From Acanthosepion pharaonis (Eukaryota; Mollusca; Cephalopoda; Sepiida; Sepiidae): DNA of 64,000 nucleotides. The translations under genes were made by a program, and so were the position numbers. The notes beneath the pieces are model-generated. The model searched no databases. It was not told the DNA's origin and saw only the letters and a list, made by a program, of their open reading frames with translations. The stretch lies in contig CAHIKZ030000843.1 of the NCBI GenBank assembly GCA_903632075.3, forward strand, positions 727,001-791,000, read 5' to 3'. Within the stretch, counting starts at the first letter, position 1. Every line of letters begins with the position of its first letter. Below, piece after piece: positions 57,241-64,000 of this stretch.

Positions 57241-57719
57241 CAAACTTAACCAAACACCTTCACTTCTACTTCCATCTTCCTCGCTGCTTACAACGATACA
57301 GGCATTTTTTTCTATTTGATGCCATTCGTGCCGTCCATTTTTGTTTCAGCTTCAATGTTCTTCTTATATTCTTCATAGAACGCTTCATCCACAAATATTT
57401 TCCTCTTCAAAATGTGATTATTCAAAGCAAGGAAAAAGTAGAGAATGGATGGATGACTAAATGAAATTCGTTAAGAATCTTAGAATGGCAAATTCTTTCT
57501 TTCAAACTAAACTAACAGGCCTTGGCCACTTGTATAATTGGCGGTGCATAATCTTCTTGTAGACAGCCTTTTTATAACAAAAAAAAACGAAAGTTGTAAA
57601 ATGAAAGAATTGAAAGAAATAACGAAATAAATAAATAAATAAAGATAGTAAGTAGGCAAGATATGACAAAAATAAATAAAGCTGTAAAGAAAGAAATAGA
57701 TAGAACAAATAAATAAGAG
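57241..57719. other. spacer between pyrimidine and purine blocks
   Basis: Non-repetitive; nothing recognised. Confidence 0.4.
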
Positions 57720-57798
57720 ATGAAAGAAGAAGAAAAAATAAAAACAGGAAGAAAGAAAGAAAAATATTAAACTTTAAATAGAAAAAAAAAGAAAATAC

Positions 57799-57846
<48 letters not shown>

Positions 57847-58158
57847 AAAAACTTTTGGCGGAAATACAAGGAGAAAGAAATAAAAAACAAAGAAAATGCA
57901 AGTAGAAGGAAAAAAGAAAGAAAGAAAGGAAGAAAGATTGAAAGAAAAGAAGGAAGAAAGAAAGAACGAAAGAAGAGAAAAAAGAAGAAAAGTTCAGTAG
58001 AAAATACACACAGAAATCATGAAAGAAAGAAAAAAGAAAGAGAGGTAGACAAAGAGATCAGTGGAAATACAAAGAGGAAGAAAGAAAAAAGAATGAATGA
58101 AAGTAAGAAAACAAGAAGAAGAAAGAAAGAAAGAAGAACTCAGTGTAAATGCAAGGAA

Positions 58159-58205
<47 letters not shown>

Positions 58206-58310
58206 GTAACGTGTTCAGTGGAAATACAAGGAGAAAAAAAGAAAAAAATAAAGAAAGAAAAAGAATAGTTCAGTGGAAATACACGAAGAAAGCAAGAAAG
58301 AAAGACCTAT
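57720..58310. repeat. polypurine block with tandem units
   Basis: (GAAA)n tracts on the plus strand. A TTCAGTGGAAATACAAGGAG-type segment recurs at about 57856, 57993, 58058, 58138, 58217 and 58270. Confidence 0.9.
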
Positions 58311-58328
58311 ATCATACTGTTACGTATT

Positions 58329-58570
58329 GGTTTCACAGTAGAGGCTTGTATTTGTACTAAGTCGGTCCTAAATGGGTTCGACGTACAAAACTTTAGGAAC
58401 TTGATATAATAGGTAATGACACAGTAATCTCGTTGTGATGGCTGATACTTTAATATCCGACTAACGGTCGTCTGACATCGACTGACTGGCCAACTCACCG
58501 AGCGACTGCTACTACTGATCCTACTTATTATAGTTGGAGAGTCTATTAACTATAGAATAGGAGTGTTCAA
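58329..58570 (-). repeat. interspersed repeat R250, copy 2
   Basis: Reverse-orientation partner of 2284-2528. Confidence 0.7.
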
Positions 58571-58898
58571 GAGAGAAAAAACGTTTCAATGGCGGCTTTT
58601 CCATTCACAAGGAAAACGCGGAATTGACAAAATTACAAACTAACATAATACGTGAGAAAATTGAAAGAGCTTTTATTTTCCAAGAGCTACAAAGTTTCTG
58701 GGTATTATATATCAGTCATTGAAGAGGGAGAGTTCGTTCAGGGTATAAGGTAGTACACGGGATATAAACACAGAAAGGTGGTAAAAGCGGATAACATTCC
58801 ACGGAACCTATCCCTCGCCCGGAACGAAATGACATGAGCAATAGGCGTCACCGGACTGGATTATCTTGTGACTACTCGCATCAAACAAAAAAAAAAAT
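58571..58898. other. unannotated spacer
   Basis: Nothing recognised. Confidence 0.4.
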
Positions 58899-60050
58899 CT
58901 TGGGACATGAGACTTTAGGATGTGGAACAACTACGGCCGGTTAGCTAATGAGAAACAAGATATGAGCAGGCTAAAAATCAACATTTTAGGTGTTTGTGAA
59001 AACAGATGAGAAAACAACGGAGATTTTGTCAGCGACCAGCACATGGTTATTCATGCAGGCGGAGAGAAACACGATAAAGGAGTAGGACTGATACTAGATA
59101 AATTATTGAAGAAATGCGTTCTAGGATACTACCAACATTCCGAAAGAATTCTGTTAGTCAATTGGAACTCCCACCGGGATTCGTAATTGGTGGCCACAAT
59201 CTTAACAACATAAGATACGCAGATGAAACAGTAGTGATAGCAGACACGGAAAAGATAATCCTCCTACAGAAGGTAGCGAAGGAGAGCGTGAAGAAGGGAC
59301 TAAGCATAAACTACAAGAAGGCAGAATGCATAGTCATCAGTAAAAGGATGAACCCGAAAACCGATTTACAGGTCGTGGACACTAAAATCAAGTAGGCACG
59401 GAAATTTAAATATCTGGGAAGTGTTTTGAGAGAGGACGGCAAGTGCGACGCTGATATCCGAAGAGGTAGTGTGATGGCCAAAGACGCAATCCAAAAGCTA
59501 GTCAGAGTATTACGTGACAGGATGATTTCTTTGGTAACAAATAAAAGCTACTACGTGACATCTGTCCTCCTTTACGAATGTTGGACTGTGTCCTCAAAAG
59601 ATGAAGAAGAGACCCTAGTTCTACAGAAAGATGCTAAGGATGTCATGGACCGAACATAGGAGCAACGATGAGGTTTTGGAGAGTATGCAAACAAGGATGA
59701 AGCTTATACTTGACATCAGGAAGAGGCAGCTGAAATTTCTTGGACACATAATGAGAAACGAGGGCTTGGAGAATCTGATACTCACATGTCGAATAGAGGG
59801 AAAAGGAGACAAAGGAAAGCAAGGCATGACATACCTAGCCGGCTTACGCAAGTGGATGACAGAACATGGCCTGGGGAAGTAGCAAAGGGACAAAACTTAT
59901 TGAGAGCTACAAGGAATATGGGGAGTCTTCTACGTCTTGAATTGACACGGTACATAAAAAGAAAGACGTACCCGGATAGACATGTGGAAATAATCAATAC
60001 ACAGTTGAGTTATATGAACTCGTGGGAGACAATCAGCTCCAATATGTTGT
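58899..60050 (+). mobile_element. RTE-like LINE, internally deleted
   Basis: The left part (58899-59110) is the start of an apurinic-type endonuclease: a W-x-VRTL-like start, then KINILGVCENR and a SATSTW/FMQAGGEKHDKGVGLIL-like stretch (EN domain). A deletion near 59110-59165 joins this to the RT palm: NNIRYADETVVIADTE at 59206-59253 (consensus YADD, here YADE). GLSINYKKAECIVISKRMNP, FKYLGSVLREDGKCDADIRR, the SVLLYECWTVSSKDEE block and RKRQLKFLGHIMRNEGLENL follow across stops at 59395 and 59660. The second catalytic aspartate is replaced by E and the EN core is missing, so it is inactive. The family resembles RTE/BovB-type elements; the clade is not certain. Confidence 0.85.
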
Positions 60051-60470
60051 AGTTAGTCTCAGTCACTGCTTGTTTGTCATTGGCCAAATACATGGCTGTT
60101 GTTGGTCATGTCTTTTTTAAGCTTGCCTGTCGTAGGGTCTATCGCTAATGAACGAATCTGCCTTCATAGCTGAAGTTACGGTCTGTTTTTGACATATGAG
60201 CTGTGGACATAGAAGTAAGAACTTACGTTTCAACGTTGGAACTCTAAGAGGCTACGACATGACCAGATTTTCGATCAGACCTTTTTTTTTAAAGAAACGT
60301 TAAATTTACAAGGTGGCATTAGTTTCTTTTATTCAGCTCATATTTCTGATTCCTTTATTTTTCTCTTTTAATTGTTTTTTGTTTGCAGTAAAACGAAATT
60401 AGCAATAAAACGATATCCGCAATAAAGCGAAGTAAAACTTTGTAAACCTAACACATATTTGTCATTTCTC
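60051..60470. other. unannotated spacer
   Basis: Nothing recognised. Confidence 0.4.
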
Positions 60471-60810
60471 ATGAGAAAGAGAGCAAAAAGAAAAAGAAAG
60501 AAAGAAAGAAAGAAAAAAATGAGAAAGCGAGCAAAAATAAAAAAAGAAAGAATAAAGAAAAAGAGAGAGAGGCCTAAAAAAGAAAGAATGAAAGAAAGAA
60601 AGAAAGAACAAAGAATTAATAGGGTAAAGAGATAGAAAGAACAACGAAGTGCAAGAAGGAGAGAAAGACGAAGAAAAATAGAAACAAAACAGAGAAAGAA
60701 CAAAGAACATAAGAAATAAAGATGGTAACATCGAAAGCGATGAAGCAAAGAAACTAGGCGATAAAAAGAATGAAAGTAAAATCATGAGGAATAAAGAAGG
60801 GAGGAAGGAA

Positions 60811-60854
<44 letters not shown>

Positions 60855-60860
60855 AAAAAT
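60471..60860. repeat. purine-rich (GAAA)n tract
   Basis: GAAA-type tetranucleotides with interruptions; purine-rich sequence continues more loosely to about 61140. Minus frames rich in F/L/S are spurious. Confidence 0.9.
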
Positions 60861-61140
60861 TGATTAAACTAGACAGAAAATAACTTCAAAGTCCTATAGG
60901 TGTACTTAGTGCAAGAAATGGACTTGGAGTAAAAAGTAAAATACAGGAAGCATGAAACTCGACAAAGAAAATAGAAATAGGAAAACAGAAAAAGTAAAAA
61001 AAAAAGATAAAAAAAAGTTCAAAGAATGACTTCAAACCCAATAAAAAAGAAGAAACCCAATAAAAAAGAGAAAAATACGAGAAATCGGAAATAAAAATAG
61101 GAAAAAAATAAACTAATATAATCTATATAACGAAAAAGCC

Positions 61141-61599
61141 AAAAAGTTCAAAGAATTTCATATTATAGAGACTGGTCATGGAGTTTCTTATTATTGCAGT
61201 GAGTACATTAGAGGACTCACTTTTAGACCTTTGTACTGGGCTATACACAAACTGCTTTGTACAGTAGGCAAGTAAGCTCATCCTTCACATGCTACTGCGA
61301 TTGACTTCCTCGTTATCATCCAATACGAGTGCCGCGCGAAGCTGAAAACTTGCTATGGAGTAGTGAGTTCTCTCTTCTACAGTCATTCACCCCTTGTGAA
61401 TATCAATGAAAGCGGCTTGTTTATACTACCCTGACCCTTATATAGATGATTATAACTCACGGTAGATTCCTCTTTCTTTATTAGCTGTAAATTATCATGA
61501 CTTCTTAAGAAATATAGTGAACTAAGTTTCCTGTTGCATTCTCCACCGTTCGGAATTCAGCGTTTCCATTATCCATGACGGATTGCCACCCAGAATGAG
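61141..61599. other. unannotated spacer
   Basis: Nothing recognised. Confidence 0.4.
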
Positions 61600-61765
61600 A
61601 GAGCCTAGTCTACTAGTCTCTACTTGATCCAAGGAGAAGGAATAAATTTATGCCCTCTTCAAGTGTATTTGGGCGAAAGCGAACGCAATAGATTAGCCCG
61701 GAATTAGAACTCGGATCACCGATTTCACTTCGGACGCTTTGGGCCTTTTCCGGCACAATGGTTGA
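61600..61765 (-). mobile_element. tRNA-derived SINE fragment
   Basis: On the minus strand a tRNA-like head with B-box-like GAGTTCTAATTCC (61714-61702) is followed by a body reading GCGAAAGC..GAAGAGGGCATAAATT. Confidence 0.6.
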
Positions 61766-61829
61766 GTAAAAGTGGTAAGAACTAAGGAACGAAGCAAAAC
61801 CTCTGACCATTAGGAGAAAAATAGTAATG

Positions 61830-61865
61830 AGTTCTTCTTCTTCTTCTTCTTCTTCTTCTTCTTCA
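61830..61865. repeat. (CTT)n microsatellite
   Basis: Trinucleotide repeat. Confidence 0.97.
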
Positions 61866-62258
61866 TCATTTGGTTATGTGGTATACCATCTCCTTCGCTA
61901 ATTCCTAGGTACTTATAGGCTTCGTCTTGTTCCAGTTCCCTAATCTTTGTGACAAAGTCTAAATCTATTGAATTCTATAATTCTCCCTTTCTTGGATGTT
62001 ACTTTTGCACATTTATCTAATCCGAATCTATACCTATGTCGTCATTGAAACATTTTACAATATTGAGGAGGCCCTTCAACTGATTGTCGTTTTTGGCAAA
62101 GAGTTTGAGTTTATCCATGTAGAGTAGGTGATTGAATATTTTTGTCTAGTTTGTAACCATACCTAGTGTTGTTTATTTCGTGCGTAAGAGAGATTAAGGA
62201 CAGACAAAATAGAAGGGGGGTGAGAGGGAGTCACCTTGAAAGATTCCGCGTCGGATAT
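61866..62258 (-). mobile_element. RT palm fragment, probably LINE-R family
   Basis: Minus strand, with frame shifts: RRGIFQGDSLSPLLFCLSL (RT motif before the active site), then a THEINNTRYGYKLD linker and LYMDKLKLFAKNDNQLKGLL. The active box is usually MDD; here the second D is K. FGLDKCAKVT and ELEQDEAYKYLGISEGDG follow. These motifs are typical of R2/NeSL-type RTs, whose endonuclease ends are seen at 43.5-46 kb. (CTT)n tracts sit at both ends. Dead copy. Confidence 0.75.
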
Positions 62259-62322
62259 TCTTCTTCTTCTTCTTCTTCTTCTTCTTCTTCTTCTTCTCAT
62301 TATTATTATTATTATTATTATT
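62259..62322. repeat. (CTT)n-(ATT)n microsatellite
   Basis: CTT repeats followed by ATT repeats. Confidence 0.97.
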
Positions 62323-62448
62323 GTCGCCTCCTTTATTTATTGTCTCACATATTCTACTTTTCTTAATTTCCTTTCATATTTGATTTGTTTTTCGTATTCT
62401 GTTCTTCTGTTTCTTCCTATATTTTTCTATGCTTCGTCATCTTTTCCC

Positions 62449-62537
62449 TCTTCTTCTTATTATTATTATTACTATGATTCTTCTTCTTCTTCTTCTTCTT
62501 CTTCTTCTTCTTCTTCTTCTTCTTCTTCTTCTTCTTC
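62449..62537. repeat. (CTT)n/(ATT)n microsatellite
   Basis: Trinucleotide repeats; poly-Ser and poly-Arg frames are spurious. Confidence 0.97.
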
Positions 62538-62639
62538 GTTCCTCCAGGACATAGGTGATCACGTGGTGTGTCTTAGCGGTTTTTGTCCCTTTGTTAAGGC
62601 TCCCCGGTTCATCCATCCATTCACACAAGATCGTCAGGT

Positions 62640-62800
62640 AAGTTGTTCACAGTGTTTCTTTATCTCTCTTTCCATCAGTATACCCCGTGAGTGTTAAGTT
62701 TTCCAAGCCCTTTTTCCTCATTATGTATCCAAGATATATCAGTGATTTGTTCTTGATTCCGACTAGAAGTGTTCTTTCTCTCTACCCATATGAAACATAC
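62640..62800 (-). mobile_element. RTE-like LINE fragment
   Basis: Minus strand reads LGYIMRKKGLENLTLTG, the RTE C-terminal block; homologous to 34555-34690. Confidence 0.65.
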
Positions 62801-63137
62801 TCAATCCCCTTGGATTAGCATCAACAACAGCGACAATACTCCTACGAATCTTCATTCTTTTTTATTCTCTTCTTTCTGTTTCGTTCTTCTCCTCTGTTTT
62901 TCTTTACTCTTCTTTTTCTCCTCCTTTTTCTCCTCCTACTACTACTAATAATCGGACCCCGAACTAACCGAACTAAACCTCCAACTTTTTAAAGAATACC
63001 ATTGCACCACCCGCAAATCATTCCATCTATATGTATATATATATCAGTGTACATATATACGTGTCTGTGTTGAATTACTATATAATTTAGAGTTATAGGT
63101 TTCTGTATATGTTTCTAATATGTACTGACATAACTAC

Positions 63138-63139
<2 letters not shown>
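62801..63139. other. unannotated spacer
   Basis: Pyrimidine-rich at left; nothing recognised. Confidence 0.4.

Positions 63140-63225
<86 letters not shown>
63140..63225. repeat. compound (TA)n-(GT)n microsatellite
   Basis: TA then GT dinucleotides. Confidence 0.97.
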
Positions 63226-63470
63226 AATTCTTTCTGTGTCTTTCTCCCAATTGTGAGCATCTTAGATATGTGTATTTTCCAAGGATGTAGTTTATGACTT
63301 CCCCCTGGAGAAACTGATGATTCCGATATTTTAGCAATAAAATAAGAGAACCAGAATCTAATATTAGCAGAGAAAAATGCATTTCTAAATAACTTTCGTC
63401 AGATTATTTTCGTAAATGCAAGGCCAATATCCAAGCCAGTCCTCTTGCATTATGGTCATGTAAATATAAA

Positions 63471-63599
<129 letters not shown>

Positions 63600-63774
63600 T
63601 TCAAATAGTAATAAAGAACAGTCAGATTATATAATCCAATGTTCTTTAGCATTTATTTTTATTTAAAAAAACTGTGCTCGAAGTAAAGCATCATATTATA
63701 ATTATTTTTTAAATATGTCGTATAAAAATAATTATCATGTAGCTTGGGAAATGTGTATACGTCCGTACGTGTGT

Positions 63775-63830
63775 ATGTATGTATGTATGTATGTGTGTGT
63801 GTGTGTGTACTGATTCCTTGTAATCGGACG

Positions 63831-63868
<38 letters not shown>
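63775..63868. repeat. (GTAT)n and (GT)n tracts
   Basis: Two GT-rich tracts around a short duplicated segment (TACTGATTCCTTGTAATCGG and TCACTGATTCCTCGTAGT). Confidence 0.93.
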
Positions 63869-63870
<2 letters not shown>

Positions 63871-64000
63871 ATGCGTTCACTGATTCCTCGTAGTGAGACA
63901 GTGTGTATGTATGGAGAGGGGATATACACATATATACACGCATGCTGACAAAGACACAAAAATGGAAACAGATCTAAGAACACACAGGGGTCATTAAAAG

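Noticed and set aside
62236..62697. 153-codon frame with poly-Leu, poly-Ile and poly-Ser
   Set aside because: Runs through three (CTT)n/(ATT)n microsatellites.

Overview
The window is intergenic or deep-intronic DNA of a large, repeat-rich metazoan genome. I could not support a single intact host protein-coding gene, tRNA gene or functional rRNA gene. The mix of repeats fits a coleoid cephalopod (octopus or squid) best: very long (TA)n microsatellites, several tRNA-derived SINE families, many 5'-truncated LINE tails, Tc1/mariner-superfamily fossils and long pyrimidine/purine arrays. That assignment is an inference from repeat style; another lophotrochozoan is possible.

Layout. 0-9 kb: an inverted SINE pair, a decayed 28S rRNA 3'-domain fragment, a LINE-A tail, a GC-rich nested-hairpin segment, an RTE-like LINE remnant interrupted by a foldback element with a 16-bp direct repeat at its edges, and a 142-bp satellite. 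9-18 kb: LINE-B and LINE-C remnants, a 389-bp Tc1-type element with clean TA duplication, and short palindromes. 18-23 kb: a 36-bp minisatellite organised in 144-bp higher-order units, the longest reverse transcriptase fragment (LINE-A, YADD box), and the first of three copies of one IS630-Tc1-mariner family. 24-30 kb: a direct-repeat element with a decayed hammerhead-like core, a chain of (TA)n-separated modules, the second transposase fossil (minus strand), and a 2.5-kb array of a 27-bp unit. 31-41 kb: LINE-A and LINE-B tails, a small terminal-inverted-repeat element, an element that carries a complete hammerhead ribozyme fold on its minus strand, a Mos1-like mariner fossil, and SINEs ending directly at (TA)n tracts. 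41-48 kb: polypyrimidine tandem repeats and a nest of LINE-R fragments encoding a restriction-like endonuclease. 48-55 kb: a 28-bp array, the third transposase fossil, LINE-A and LINE-B tails, and a head-to-head SINE pair. 55-64 kb: a pyrimidine tract followed by a purine tract, an RTE-like LINE, a minus-strand RT fragment between (CTT)n tracts, and microsatellites.

The working parts visible are those of mobile elements: RT palm motifs, a PD..D endonuclease core, helix-turn-helix transposase pieces, pol III A/B boxes and a hammerhead ribozyme. All protein-coding copies are broken, so the window reads as a record of repeated insertion, truncation and microsatellite growth. The most notable structures are the ribozyme-bearing element at 37.06-37.51 kb, the foldback at 6.0 kb, the inverted SINE pairs and the higher-order minisatellites whose unit lengths are multiples of three.
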